The notes under the pieces are model-generated. The model did not search any database. It saw nothing but the letters and a program-made list of their open reading frames with translations, and was not told the DNA's origin. DNA of 64,000 bases, taken from DTU064 sp045588245. GTDB taxonomy: Bacteria > Bacillota > Clostridia > Oscillospirales > CAG-272. This document shows positions 46,089-57,400 of this stretch, piece after piece. Every line of letters starts with the position of its first letter. The stretch's first letter is position 1. The position numbers and the translations under genes were made by a program. The stretch covers positions 17,935-81,934 of the forward strand of contig JAZNDW010000022.1 in the NCBI GenBank assembly GCA_045588245.1. The letters are read 5' to 3'.

Positions 46089-47549
46089 TCACTCAACGAG
46101 CTCCAAATAGATCTCAAGACCGAGATGTCCGCCCACAAGGTTGTCCGTACAGTCGGGGTCGTCGCCTTCAAGCCAAACGACAACGGTGTATTTGTGAACC
46201 TCCGTCGGATCGACGTCTCTTTGGATGCCCTGTGCCGCCACCGTATCCGATGCGAACGTCAGAGGAACGAGCCGCCAATAAGTGACAACATCCGTTTTCT
46301 TGATTACTTCAAATTGCGAGTCGGGATACTTGCATTTGCCGATAAGCGGCGCCACAATGTATGCCGAGTCGCCGTACACACGGGAAATCTGTGCGGACAG
46401 ATGCGTATAGTCGATAACGCCGCTGACACTGCCCGATTTCGTTGTCTGGTCGGGACGAAGCGCTAAAAACTCGCGCAGAACAGTTGATAATTCATTGACC
46501 TGTTCCTGAGATTTCGCCTTGTCAATGATTGCTACCGCGGCATCGTACGCCTCTTGCAGCGCCGCCCACGATTCTTCCGTGTAGTCGTTTTCGTCAAGTC
46601 TGTCAACTCGCGTGAGCAGGGCGATCAGCTCTTCGTATCTGATCTTATTGCTCTCGGTCGGGGCAAGCTCAAGATCGTTGATCGCGGTCTCAAGCGACTT
46701 TGCCGCCGCGTCAACCTGTTCCTGCGAATCCGCATTGTTCATAAGCTCTCGCGCCGCCTCGTAGCTTGCAATCATGCTCGCCCATGATTCAGCCGTGTAT
46801 TCGCCTTCGCTCAACACGTCTGCCGCAGGCAGCGTTTGCGGTCTGCCGTATTTGTTCGGCTTTGCGTAAAACTGCATGACGCCGTCTTCAAACACCATCA
46901 GCCACGCCGCGTCCGACAGATTTTGGCTTTCGGAATTCAGGCGTATCTCCCAGCGGTAGTCAGAGGTCGTTTCGCCCTCGTTTCGTATATAAAACGTATA
47001 TGCGAAGTATTTGCCGTTGTGGTTTCCGTCAACTTCGTCAACGTTTTCGGGGATGTCCGTGATCGAAATACACGGCACGTTTTCCGCCGGCGTACAGAAC
47101 AAATGTGACGTCGGGTTTTCAAAACCCGCGCTTTCGCTCAACGTGAAGCCTTCAAGGAAGAGCGAGTCAGACATACTGATCGTAAAATGTCCACGGTACT
47201 GCGAAAAGATCGACAGCAAATACAGGATCAACAGCGCAAGCGCGCCGAGTCCCAAGAGAAGCCAGCCGCCCGTGCTTCGCATGAACCACAAAAAGCCGGC
47301 AAGCTTTTTATTTTTATCAAAATAAAGCCCCATAGAGGACGCCGTCAGCTCGAACTCTTTTCTGCTCTTGATTCCGGCTTTCCTCAGCTCGCGGCGGAGT
47401 TTCTTCCTGCCGCGCTTTATTTCGATAACTTCATCTTTTGTTAAAACAGCACCGCCGCGTTTTTTCTTGAACGGACCGCGTTGCTCCTTCGGCGCACCCG
47501 TTATCTTTTGCGGTTTCGGCTCTTTCGGTTTCTTGGGCATGTCAGTCAC
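46089..47549 (-). CDS. Membrane-anchored FIVAR-repeat protein with WLEGDD motif
   Basis: A 486-residue protein. A GTG start (47549) is supported by AAGGA 6 nt upstream; an ATG three codons later is the alternative. A very basic cytosolic start (about 1-90) is followed by a transmembrane segment (about 93-115) and an extracellular domain. Two FIVAR-like helical repeats (about 248-365) share the DYTEESWAALQEAYDAA pattern with the two cohesin-like proteins nearby. The C-terminus VVVWLEGDDPDCTDN matches the shared terminal motif of the SipW-type substrates. It therefore combines features of the anchors and of the subunits, and could be the membrane base of the assembly. Confidence 0.75.
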   Translation of the reverse strand: MTDMPKKPKEPKPQKITGAPKEQRGPFKKKRGGAVLTKDEVIEIKRGRKKLRRELRKAGIKSRKEFELTASSMGLYFDKNKKLAGFLWFMRSTGGWLLLGLGALALLILYLLSIFSQYRGHFTISMSDSLFLEGFTLSESAGFENPTSHLFCTPAENVPCISITDIPENVDEVDGNHNGKYFAYTFYIRNEGETTSDYRWEIRLNSESQNLSDAAWLMVFEDGVMQFYAKPNKYGRPQTLPAADVLSEGEYTAESWASMIASYEAARELMNNADSQEQVDAAAKSLETAINDLELAPTESNKIRYEELIALLTRVDRLDENDYTEESWAALQEAYDAAVAIIDKAKSQEQVNELSTVLREFLALRPDQTTKSGSVSGVIDYTHLSAQISRVYGDSAYIVAPLIGKCKYPDSQFEVIKKTDVVTYWRLVPLTFASDTVAAQGIQRDVDPTEVHKYTVVVWLEGDDPDCTDNLVGGHLGLEIYLELVE

Positions 47550-47558
47550 CGCAGTTCC

Positions 47559-49022
47559 TTACACTTGCTCTTTTGCAAGCAGATCAAGAATCATTTCATC
47601 TTCGTTGACCTGAACGCCGGTGATAGTGCCGGACGAAGCGGCAACGCCGCTTGCGATCAGCCACGAAAGTGTCTCGTGAGTATCCGCATTTCCGCCGTAG
47701 ACGGTGATGCCTTGACTGTTCAGCTTTGCGATAGCGTCAGCCGATTCCTGCGTCATATATAGATCAGGCGACAGTCTGACGCGGGTAACTCCAAGCTTAA
47801 TAAGCTCCTCGGAAGCAATATCGTTCGGGTGGTACCCGTCAAGCACGATTGCGACACCGTGACGTGCATAGCGCGCGATCAAATCACGGTTCAGTTTGTT
47901 CAAGGATTTGAACGTTTCCTCGGGAAGGAGCAGCATCAGCTTGCTTTTTGCAATCATCTGATCGACAAAAAGCTGATTGAATTTTTGAAGCTGTGTTCCA
48001 AGCTGATAAAACTCAGGAATCATGCGAAGAAGGATTCCTTCCGTTTCGAGGTTACAGTTCGTCAAGCGCACAAGCGCATCTGCCGCCTCATAGAGGAAAT
48101 ACCAGGACAGATCCTCAACAAGATTCATTCGACGGAACAGATCACGAAGATCGTCGATCCCCTCAACTTCTCCGGGTTGATCGGCGATACCGCCGAACCA
48201 CGGTTCGGCTTCGTGCATTGTAACGGTGCCTTCCTTATCGGAGATCATGGGACGGTATTTGAGCCCCATCGGACGCTCCGGACGCTTTTCCACAAGGGAG
48301 ATCGTCATCGGCAACGTTCTTGTATACGTTATATATTTGACGTATACGGCTCTGCATTCCTCTTTTGCGGCTTTGAGAACCGCAATCAACTCAGGCGACC
48401 ACAGCGTTCCGCTGCCGGCTAAAAGAGTATCGTATGCAATATCAAAAGGTGTTTCGGATTTTGTTTCGGAAGCTATACGGTCAAGCTCTTTTGCGATACC
48501 GACGACCTGCGCGATAGGACTTATATCACTTCCAAGTCTGCCGATCGGGTATCCGGAGCCGTCCCAGCGTTCCATGTGCTGTTCGCACGATTCACGCAGC
48601 ATCAGCCACGGAATGTTATGTGTCGAATGTTCGATCATTTTCCCCATTCGCTTTTCTTTCGAACGGGCGCCCTTCTCTTGCAGGAAGGACATAAGTATTC
48701 TGCCGTCAACAGTATATTTTTTATAGACGGCTTCCTCCTCCTCTGTAAAATCAGACTGATATATCTGATATTCGGGCGGAACAAGAGCCTTACCAAGCTG
48801 GTGGTACATGCCGCACTTATATGCTACGTCCGCATACTGTCCGCGCATTCTCAGCTCGCCGTCTTTTGTATTTGCGCCAAAGTGTTGCTTGCATGCTTCG
48901 ACAAACAAAGCCTGTGTATATGCCGCCACACGCACTGATTGTTGACGAATTACGGGAGTGAGTCCGCGAAAGGCTTCATCCCAGGATTCGTATTCCTTAC
49001 GTTTCCACTTCAGTTTTCTCAA
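47559..49022 (-). CDS. Degenerate HD-GYP domain fused to EAL-like domain
   Basis: A 487-residue cytosolic protein with a TTG start and GAGG 8 nt upstream. Residues about 20-235 are HD-GYP-like: MYHQLGKALVP sits where the HD pair is expected, so HD reads HQ; QHMERWDGSGYPIGRLG keeps GYP but has HM for HH. Residues about 330-487 look like a degenerate EAL barrel: AIVLDGYHPND, LGVTRVRLSPDLY, NSQGITVYGGNADTHETL, without an EAL triad. Both domains normally degrade c-di-GMP; with these losses it is more likely a sensor or scaffold. It lies 9 nt before the membrane FIVAR gene, tying possible c-di-GMP control to the surface locus. Confidence 0.75.
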   Translation of the reverse strand: MRKLKWKRKEYESWDEAFRGLTPVIRQQSVRVAAYTQALFVEACKQHFGANTKDGELRMRGQYADVAYKCGMYHQLGKALVPPEYQIYQSDFTEEEEAVYKKYTVDGRILMSFLQEKGARSKEKRMGKMIEHSTHNIPWLMLRESCEQHMERWDGSGYPIGRLGSDISPIAQVVGIAKELDRIASETKSETPFDIAYDTLLAGSGTLWSPELIAVLKAAKEECRAVYVKYITYTRTLPMTISLVEKRPERPMGLKYRPMISDKEGTVTMHEAEPWFGGIADQPGEVEGIDDLRDLFRRMNLVEDLSWYFLYEAADALVRLTNCNLETEGILLRMIPEFYQLGTQLQKFNQLFVDQMIAKSKLMLLLPEETFKSLNKLNRDLIARYARHGVAIVLDGYHPNDIASEELIKLGVTRVRLSPDLYMTQESADAIAKLNSQGITVYGGNADTHETLSWLIASGVAASSGTITGVQVNEDEMILDLLAKEQV

Positions 49023-49071
49023 CGGTTTGTCCTCTTGTCATTTCTTCAATGTCGGAAGTAAGGCAGAAGCC

Positions 49072-50553
49072 TTATTCTTCCGCATCGTCTTCTATATGAT
49101 AATTAACGAGCGGTACGCCGTCCTTTTCCGTTTTTTTCTTCTTTATGTAAAGGGCAGCTATAAAGCCGATAACTACTACGTTCAATGTAAAGCTTACCCA
49201 GAAGAGGATCGGCCAAATGCGATGACGTTTTACGTTACAGTAATCCTCGTTCGGGTTAAAATTGTCTTTGTCTACTTCAACTATTTCCTTTTCGGAAAGT
49301 CTTTCAAGTTCAGCTATGATCTTCGCAAGAAGCTCAAGAATATCGTTAGCACACTTGTTGATCTCATCCTGATCGCCTCCGTTCAGAAGATCTGAAGCAT
49401 GATTCAATAGATCGTGCATCTGTCTCCACAGATCAGACAGCGTATCCTTATCAGCAAGGGCTTCAACCTGAGCAATAGCATCAAGCAAAGCTGAATAATC
49501 GATTCTTACGAGGGCTTCGATAGCTCTGCTGAGCGCCATCGCCGCTTCATCAACTTCTACCTGGAGCGTGCTGTATGTAGCATTGCGGGCGTTCGTCAGA
49601 GCCGACATAAAATATGCCCAGCTATCTTTTGTATAGTCGTTTTCGTTAAGAATGGAAGCCTGTGCGATCAACGCATTCAATTCGGAATAATCGACCCAAT
49701 TGCTTCCGTCTTTTTTGATCAGACCCCAGATCGCATTTTTAAGCGCGATGACGGCAGCATCTACTTCTGCCTGAGATGTGCTGTTACGGTTGGCTTTTGC
49801 GTCTTTGAGGGCTTCTTCGAGGACTTCCCACGTTTCTTCGGTGTAATCCTCTTCTTTCAAAGCTTCTGCCGTTGCGATAAGTGCAAGAAGCTCGTCATAA
49901 TCGATACCGTTAGTTGTTTTTCTGACGAGATTGTCGATAGCCTTTTTAAGGCTGTTTGCAGCACCGTCAACTTCGGACTGCACTTTACTGTCGAGTGCTT
50001 TTTTAGCTGCGTCCAACGCAGACTGCATCTTCTTCCATGAGGAAGACGTATAATCGCTCTTTTTCAGAGCTTCAGCGCGTGCAATTTGTGCTTTCAGCGC
50101 CGAATAGTCGATATTGGCAGAATTAACCGTCAAAGTAACGACGTCGCGTTCATAATCGGGTATGGAAGGCAAATTTCCGCCAGAGGACGCTTCATATTCA
50201 AATGTAATGTCGCAAGTTGCACCTGATATAGCGTCTTTTGAAAGCGTAAGCTTCAGAGTGAGAACGGTATCGGTCGGGAACGTGCTGTAATACGCAGCTT
50301 TTCCGTTCGCGGGATTATATATACCCGCCATGTTCGATGATACAAGCTCTACCTTCGTAAACACTCCGGGATTTGAAAATGAAAATGTACCGTTTATTAT
50401 AACGATATTCTCGTATGTAAACTCGATCTCGACGACCTCGCCGGCTGTGCCGTTCACATCCGCAGACTGAACGTCAGCGAATACAAACATCGGCATGCCC
50501 GCCAGGATACCGAGCATCAAGAGTATACATAACAATTTGCGCTTAAACTTCAT
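49072..50553 (-). CDS. Cohesin-like protein with four FIVAR repeats and membrane anchor
   Basis: A 493-residue protein from ATG 50553 (GGAGAAAACG upstream). A signal peptide (about 1-26, ending VFADVQ) is followed by a cohesin/CBM-like beta domain (about 27-150: GTAGEVVEIEFTYENI, INGTFSFSNPGVF, TVLTLKLTLS, CDITFEYEAS). Four FIVAR-like helical repeats follow (about 155-415), each starting IDYSAL- or VDYSEL-like and containing DYT..SW. A transmembrane segment (about 445-470) and KKKK tail end the protein. The same modules occur in the 50675 product. The cohesin-like head would present a docking site outside the membrane, matching the dockerin protein two genes upstream. Confidence 0.78.
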   Translation of the reverse strand: MKFKRKLLCILLMLGILAGMPMFVFADVQSADVNGTAGEVVEIEFTYENIVIINGTFSFSNPGVFTKVELVSSNMAGIYNPANGKAAYYSTFPTDTVLTLKLTLSKDAISGATCDITFEYEASSGGNLPSIPDYERDVVTLTVNSANIDYSALKAQIARAEALKKSDYTSSSWKKMQSALDAAKKALDSKVQSEVDGAANSLKKAIDNLVRKTTNGIDYDELLALIATAEALKEEDYTEETWEVLEEALKDAKANRNSTSQAEVDAAVIALKNAIWGLIKKDGSNWVDYSELNALIAQASILNENDYTKDSWAYFMSALTNARNATYSTLQVEVDEAAMALSRAIEALVRIDYSALLDAIAQVEALADKDTLSDLWRQMHDLLNHASDLLNGGDQDEINKCANDILELLAKIIAELERLSEKEIVEVDKDNFNPNEDYCNVKRHRIWPILFWVSFTLNVVVIGFIAALYIKKKKTEKDGVPLVNYHIEDDAEE

Positions 50554-50674
50554 CGTTTTCTCCAACATCGTAAATTGCCCAATAAACCGTTCAAGCAGGC
50601 ACACCCTTTCATAGCTATTTTTAGATAGATGATGATAAGGATGCGCCTGCAAGCTACGGTTTTAGGTTGTGTTT

Positions 50675-51460
50675 TTATTTAGCAAGCTGTTTCTTGCGAT
50701 TAATAACGTAAACAACGGATGCTGTAGCAACCAAAAGAATTGCACAAACAGTTCCGATATCACCCGTCTGAGGCGCTCTGTAAAGTACCAGAGCATCGAT
50801 AGCAGCCGTGAGCTCTTCAGCAAGTTCATCTACTTCCTGCTGTGTTTCGGCGTTGCCGATAAGAGCTACTGCGCGATCGTAAACTTCTTTCATAGCTGCC
50901 CAGGAATCAGCAGTGTAATCGGATTCGGTAAGAGCGTCTGCTCTTTCGATCTGTGCGAGAAGTGCACTGTAATCGATACCCTCTTCGTCAACCACAACAA
51001 CTGTTGCGGATACTGTCTGATACTCAGGAACTGAAGGAAGCTGACCGTTTTCGGTTGCTTCATACTCGAATGTGACAGTGCAAGCATCGCCTACCTGTGC
51101 ATCTTCTGCAACGGTAAGTTCAAGCGTTACAACACATTCTCTGGGGCTTGCTGCGTAGAAAGCAGCCTTGCCGTTCGTGGGATTGAACAAGCATTCCATC
51201 TTGTTTGCGTTTTCGGGATCGTTTTCAACAGATACGGAAACGACTCCGCCTTCGCCTTCAGCGAAGATTTCAGGGTTGTCGAACGTGAACGTTCCGTTCA
51301 CGTTGACAACTTCTTCAAATTCAAATGTGACAGTTACTGCTTCGCCCGCTTTTACCTGATAAATATCAGCGGTTTCTTCTGCGGCAAATGATGTAACTAC
51401 CGTGGAGAATGTCAGCAAAATCACAAACATGAAACTTAAAGCAATTTTAATGTTCTTCAT
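50675..51460 (-). CDS. Cohesin-like protein with FIVAR repeat and wall-sorting-like tail
   Basis: A 261-residue protein. A signal peptide (about 1-27, VTSFAAEE) is followed by a cohesin-like domain (about 30-155: KAGEAVTVTFEFEEVVNVNGTF, FTFDNPEIF, VVTLELTVAEDAQVG, CTVTFEYEAT). One FIVAR repeat (about 163-225, IDYSALLAQIERADALT) leads to APQTGD, a hydrophobic stretch and a basic NRKKQ end. That layout is a sortase-substrate tail in which APQTG stands in for LPXTG. The gene begins 17 nt after the stop of the dockerin giant, so the pair is translated from one message. Confidence 0.8.
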   Translation of the reverse strand: MKNIKIALSFMFVILLTFSTVVTSFAAEETADIYQVKAGEAVTVTFEFEEVVNVNGTFTFDNPEIFAEGEGGVVSVSVENDPENANKMECLFNPTNGKAAFYAASPRECVVTLELTVAEDAQVGDACTVTFEYEATENGQLPSVPEYQTVSATVVVVDEEGIDYSALLAQIERADALTESDYTADSWAAMKEVYDRAVALIGNAETQQEVDELAEELTAAIDALVLYRAPQTGDIGTVCAILLVATASVVYVINRKKQLAK

Positions 51461-51477
51461 TTCAGCAGCACCTCCAT

Positions 51478-54400
51478 TTAGTCATTCTGCCCATCGCCGT
51501 AGTTTTCAGCGATGTATCCTTCAAGATCAACATACTTCAATGCTACGAGATATGCATCACCAATGTCAACACGGTCGTTGCCCGCGCCGATCATTGCTGC
51601 GATCAGCTGTACTTCGTTAAACTCTTCAAGCTCAACAAGGTATCTTGTGATGAGCGCTGCGTCACCGGCTTCGTTACGGCCATTGCAGTTTACGTCACCG
51701 AGAACGATGATCGTATATTCTGCTGTATCAGTGATCTTACCTGTCTTGCTGTAGCCGATTACAGAAAGCTTGGAACCGTTGCAAACGATTGCAGCTTCGG
51801 AATCGATAGTAGCGAGAACGTCGTATACGTTGATAGAGTTAGGATAGAAATCAATGATTCCGAGGAGTTCTTCAACTGTGATGCCGTCAGCAACAGCGTC
51901 AACGATGATGTATTCTCCGTCAACATAAACGTCAATTACCTTTTCGTCTTCGCCGAATACAGGCTCACCGAGTTCGGGAGCGAGTTCTGCGCCGAAGAGA
52001 AGGAGCTGAACGGATGCGGAATCAATTGCGAGATCGAGGGTGAGGCTATAGCCTCTTGCGATATTGTATGTGCGGAAGAGATCGACGGGACCCTTTGCGA
52101 AGCCATAGGAATTGTTCTTATCGCCGTCGAAAGAACCGAGTGTACGGCTGCCTCTGTCGATATCGAGCTTGCGGAGTGCAGCTGCAAGAATTCTGAGAGC
52201 GGGAGCGTAAACGCCTTCGAGCTCTTCAATTTCTTCGCCGATAACATCCGTAATTCCGAGGTTTGCAAGAGAAGCTGCTACATCGTAGCTTCCGTTATAG
52301 CTTTCGATAGCACGGATAACATCAACGATTCTGAGATTATCGAATGCATGCTTAAGGTTAGCATAGTTGCCGGTTACGTAGTATTCCTTGATGCCTGCTA
52401 CGAGATCTGCGTTAGCGGGAGCACCGATACCGTCAGCAACGAGAATGCTGAGGAGAAGCGAACGGGAAGGATCGCTGTAATCGAGAACGATGTCTGCGTG
52501 AGCGGACCAGTCGAACTTAAGATCCTTATCAGCGAAATCATCCTTAAGATCAACGCCTGCCTCAACGTCAACAGTTTCGCCGAGTTCTGCGAGCAGATCG
52601 GATACCGCCTGCTTATCTTCGTCTTCGCCAACAACGATAACGGAGATCGTTCTGTCCTTCTTGTTGCCGGAGATGAGGTTTACCGTGAGGTAATCACCGT
52701 CGGTAACGTGTTCAACCTCAACGTTCCAGGAACCTGTTGTGATGTCGTAGGAGAGAACTGCTTCATCGTTTTCAACCTTTTCCGCAAGACCTGCGAAATC
52801 AGTTACGTCACCGATGATCATGTTAACGATAGCGGAGATATCTTCAGAGCTGAACATGCCGGAGAGTTCTGTTGCTACAGCACCAAGTCTGTCAGAACTT
52901 GCAACAATGTTCACCAGATCCAGAACGGTAATGTCGAAGACCTTATTGCCTTCAATGTAGAAGGAGTTGCTCGTATATTCAGCGAAGAGCATTTCCGTAG
53001 CAACATCGATCAGAACTGCTACTACATCGGGAACTGTATCGGGTGTAAGAAGAGCTGCGTTGAGTTCTACGGTTACGTTGCCGTCTTCATCTCTTACGAG
53101 ATCGAAGTAGATGTTTTCAACAACGCCTTCGGAATTCTGAATGTAACTACCCTTAATGTTAGATGTTACGGTATCTTCGTACTGACCGCCGAGGATGTAT
53201 ACGTCACCGGAAATATCGCCGGTAACAGCGCCTACGGATGTGGTTGCAGCGTCAACGATAACAACCTGGCCGTTGCCAACGATGTCGCCGTCAACGGTGA
53301 AGCCGTTGAGGTTAAGAACTGTCGTTGCGTCGAATACGAGGTCGCCTTCAACGTCGGAGAGGAGAACAACAACTGCTGCGCCGGAGAAATCCTTGTTCGC
53401 AAGCTTGGTTGTAAGACCGGCCTTGTTGGTAACGCCGTCAGCTCTTACGTCGATGTAAAGAGCTTCGTAATCCTTGCCGAGATTGTCAAGTGTAGCGGTG
53501 ATCGAGAAGTCGATACCTGTGTTGTATTCAGCGATCATTTCGCCAAATGCGCCGAGATTGAGTCTGTCGATGAGACCCTTAATGGAAATGTTGCCTTCCA
53601 TTGTGCCTGTCTTTTCATCATATGTAAACGTGCTGTTCTGGTAAATATCGCAGAACTTAGCGTAAAGCGTTTCATAGGATGCAAGATCAAGGTCATAACC
53701 AAACTTCTTAAGAGTATTGGTGAATGTCTTAAGAGTTACCTCGCCGGAGAGAGCGGGATCAACGATATCCTTGATGAAACCGATAGCGATTTCAGCATTT
53801 ACTTCGTTGAGGTTCGTGAAGTCAACTGTGCCTGTTGCAAGGAGAACTGCGAGGTAAGCCTCGTATGCCTTGCCGGGCATTGTAACGGTCAGATTTGCGC
53901 TGCCGTCACTGCACTCGAAATCAAAGTAGTTGCCAACTCTGCCTGCCAGGAGGTTTCTTGCCTGAACGAGCATATTGTTGGAAGCACCGAGTGTGATATA
54001 AAGAGGATACTTCTTAGCATTTTCGGAGTTATTGCCGAGGTCCAATGTGCTCTTTGCAATTTCGCCGCCGTATGTTCCGAGCTGCGTGCTGGAAATTACG
54101 TTGCCTGCAAGAGTGATGTTGTTGATCTTACCGTTTGCGTCGATAGCAGTAAGGATAGTTCCCTTGCCAAAGCCGCTGTTCATGATAACGTCAATAACAG
54201 TCTGGATGGAGATCTGACCGTCTGCGGTGATCAGAGCGCCGCCGCCGAGACCAACGTGATTGTAAGATCCAAGCATGCCCATAGCGATGCCCTGAACAGC
54301 ACCCATGAGCTCACCCATTTCGAGAGAGTTGATCTTCATAACGACTGTATATTCGCCGTTATTGTCGATGAGTGCAAATTCTACAGCACCGTTGCCTGCA

Positions 54401-57400
54401 TCGTTGAGTTTGTCGATGAACAGAAGGAGGTTTTCAAGTTCAACGTAAACTTCTTCGCGTACAACTTCGAATTTGCCTTCTCTGATTTCATCTTCAGAGA
54501 ATGTATAAGTAACAGTTTCAACCTTAACGCCGTTTACGTAATAATCGAAACGGTAAGCTACGTCAGAGCTTTCGGGAAGATTGATCTTGCTGTTGCTGAT
54601 AGTGATGGTCTGATCTTCAGCACCTTCAACTTCAATTGTGAATTCTTTTTCGGTTACAGAAACCTTGAGCGATGTAATCTCGGTTACGCTCGATCCTTCA
54701 AGCTGTCTTAAATCGTCAGCATTGAAGTTGCTCTCATAGAAAGCTTCGTCATAGTTGCCGAGCTCATCTTCGATCTTTTCGATGATGGTTTCGATAACTT
54801 CGGGGGTAAGCTCGTCGATCTTATCAAACGTATTAACAAATACGTCTACGCCCTGAACCGTAATGGTAACGGTGTGCTTCTGGTCAGAGTCGATCGTGAA
54901 CTTCTCTGTCTTGAGCATCAAGCCGTTAACAACCCATTCCTCAACGTCGCCCGCAAGAACGAGAGCGTCAACGAGAACGTCGAGCTTGTCGCTTTCAAGG
55001 TCAACCATTGCGTTGGGAGCCTTGAGGTCAGTCTTAACCTGGTTTATAACTTCTTCGAGATTTTCAAGCTTTTCAACGTACTCGCCATATCCGAGCGTTG
55101 CGAGAAGCGATTCGATATCAGCCTGGTTTGCACCGCCGTCAAGCATAACGGAAAGGTTAGAGCTGAGAGATTCGATTTCGTTGATAACAAGTGCGCTGCT
55201 CTTATAGTAGTAGAGCAGGCCCTGAGCATTGTATGCACGGAGATAATCGTAAAGCTTGAAGTTACCCTCGCCGTTCATGTTGTTGGCAACGATGTTGTCA
55301 ATAACACCCTTAAGAGCTTCATTTGTAAGACCGCCCTTGATCATGTTGAGCATGGTCGCGTTAACGGAACCGATCTCATCTGTATAACCTGCGAATCTGT
55401 CAAGCGCCGCCTTCTGACCTGCAGCTTCTTCGTTGAGAGTTGCAACGAGGCCGAGGATCTCAGCAACAGCGTCATCATTCTTCACAGAAGAAAGATCGAG
55501 AGCGTAAACAACGTCAACTCTGTCGTATGCAGCTTCGGGCATTTCAACTTCAACAGCACCGTTGAAGTACTGAACTTCGCCGGCTTCGCCGTCAACAACG
55601 ATGGAGTATGTATAAGGAGCCCAATCAAGACCCTTATAGCTGGAGGGGTACTTATTGGCAACGAGAACGCCGTTTTCAATGTAAACAAGGTCGCCCTTGC
55701 CGTTTTCATCGGCATCATTGTTGTCGGGGTAACGAACGCTTACGGTTTCGTTTCCGATGATCGCACCGGAGGTGAGAATCTTATCGGACTTGCCGCCTGC
55801 GGTGAAATAGTTACCGCTTACGATCGTATAAAGATCGGATACTGTGTATTCCTTGCCTTCCGCACGGTCGATTGTGAGATCGCCGTAAACGGTAACAAGA
55901 GAACCCTCAGCATAGTAAGAGCCGTTTACGGTGTAGTCATACGCCTTACCAACAGTTTCATGCTTAGGAAGGAGAACAGACGTGCCGTAATAGCACTCGA
56001 TAGAGTCAGCACCGTAAACGAATGTTACTTCGTAGGTGTTGGGAGTTACGATGATTTCGTAACCAACGTCTTCTGTAAGAGCAAAGTCTTCGGGAAGTTC
56101 CGTTTTTGCGATGTTGTAATGTGCCTCTACGTAGGACGGGGAAACCTGAAGAGCATCTGCAAGGATACCGGAAGCTTCAACAGCTGCATAAACGTCAGCT
56201 GCAGTTGCGCCTTCGGGAAGTGTTACGGAAGTAGCAATATCCGTTTCAACCTTAAGCTCGTCAGTAGCTACGGGAGCGTAAACAGTAACGGATACGTTTA
56301 CGTCGTACATGCTCATGTTGTAACGAACAGTAGCTTCGTCAGCAAGGAGAGGATTTACGATCTCGGGAACTTCGGTGAGTTCGCCGAGAGCAGCAACGAG
56401 AAGATCGAGAGCTACATAACCGTCAGCTTCGATGTCTTCAGCAACAATATCAACGCCGAGAATTTCCCAAGCATCAGCATTTGCAGCTTCAACTACCGTT
56501 GTCCAGCCGTTAAGAGTGGACTTAAGCATATTGAACGCTGTGAACGTTGCAGGATCGTTCATCTCCAGGTATGTGTCAAGGATCAAGTTGTTGAACAGAC
56601 CGTCAGCGCTGATAGTAGAAACGTAATTATACGTCTTAGCGAGCGCATCTCTCGTTACAGCGCCGGATTCGACGAGATAACGAACAGCGGATTCCGCATT
56701 GCCGTATTCAGCGATCATCGCGGAAAGAGCAAAGATGCCGTCGTTTTCAGCCATTTCAGCTCTGAGAGCGTTGATAGCGTCAACCGTAGCAACGTTGAAC
56801 TTGCAAGATACGGTACCGGGGCCAAATGCAACGGAAATTCCGTTCATAAGGTCGGTGATAACGTCCATGGAAAGTGCAGTTGCAATACTGTCAAGGTCAA
56901 CCTTGGAGTCTGCAATCGCATCAAGATTTGCAATACCCTGCTTGAGGTATGCGGGAGCGTTCAGAAGAAGAGCCTGAACGTCTTCGTCAACCGATACGCT
57001 GAGTTCATACTTTACGTCAACAGAGAAAGCGTCTCCGTCGTACGTGTATGTACCCTCACCGTCGGTGAGTACAACGGTTTCGTATACGTCACCGTTTGCA
57101 ACGATGTCCGCAGCAACGGGAACCCATACGTAATCACCGCTTGTGTAGCTTTCGGCAGAGATAGACATTTCGTCGATATCAACAGTGATTTCAACGTTGT
57201 CTGCCTCGGGCGTGGAATATACATGTGTGTTACCCACAAGCCATCCGGAGCCGATAAGCAACTTTTCCGTATCGGAGAGCTCATAGTTTTCCGATACGAT
57301 CTTGCCGTCTGTCTTGGTGACGAGATCTTCGTCGCCCGCAGACACACCAAACCACGTGCCAATGTTCATTACCGAGAAGATCATTACAGCGGTAAGAAGC

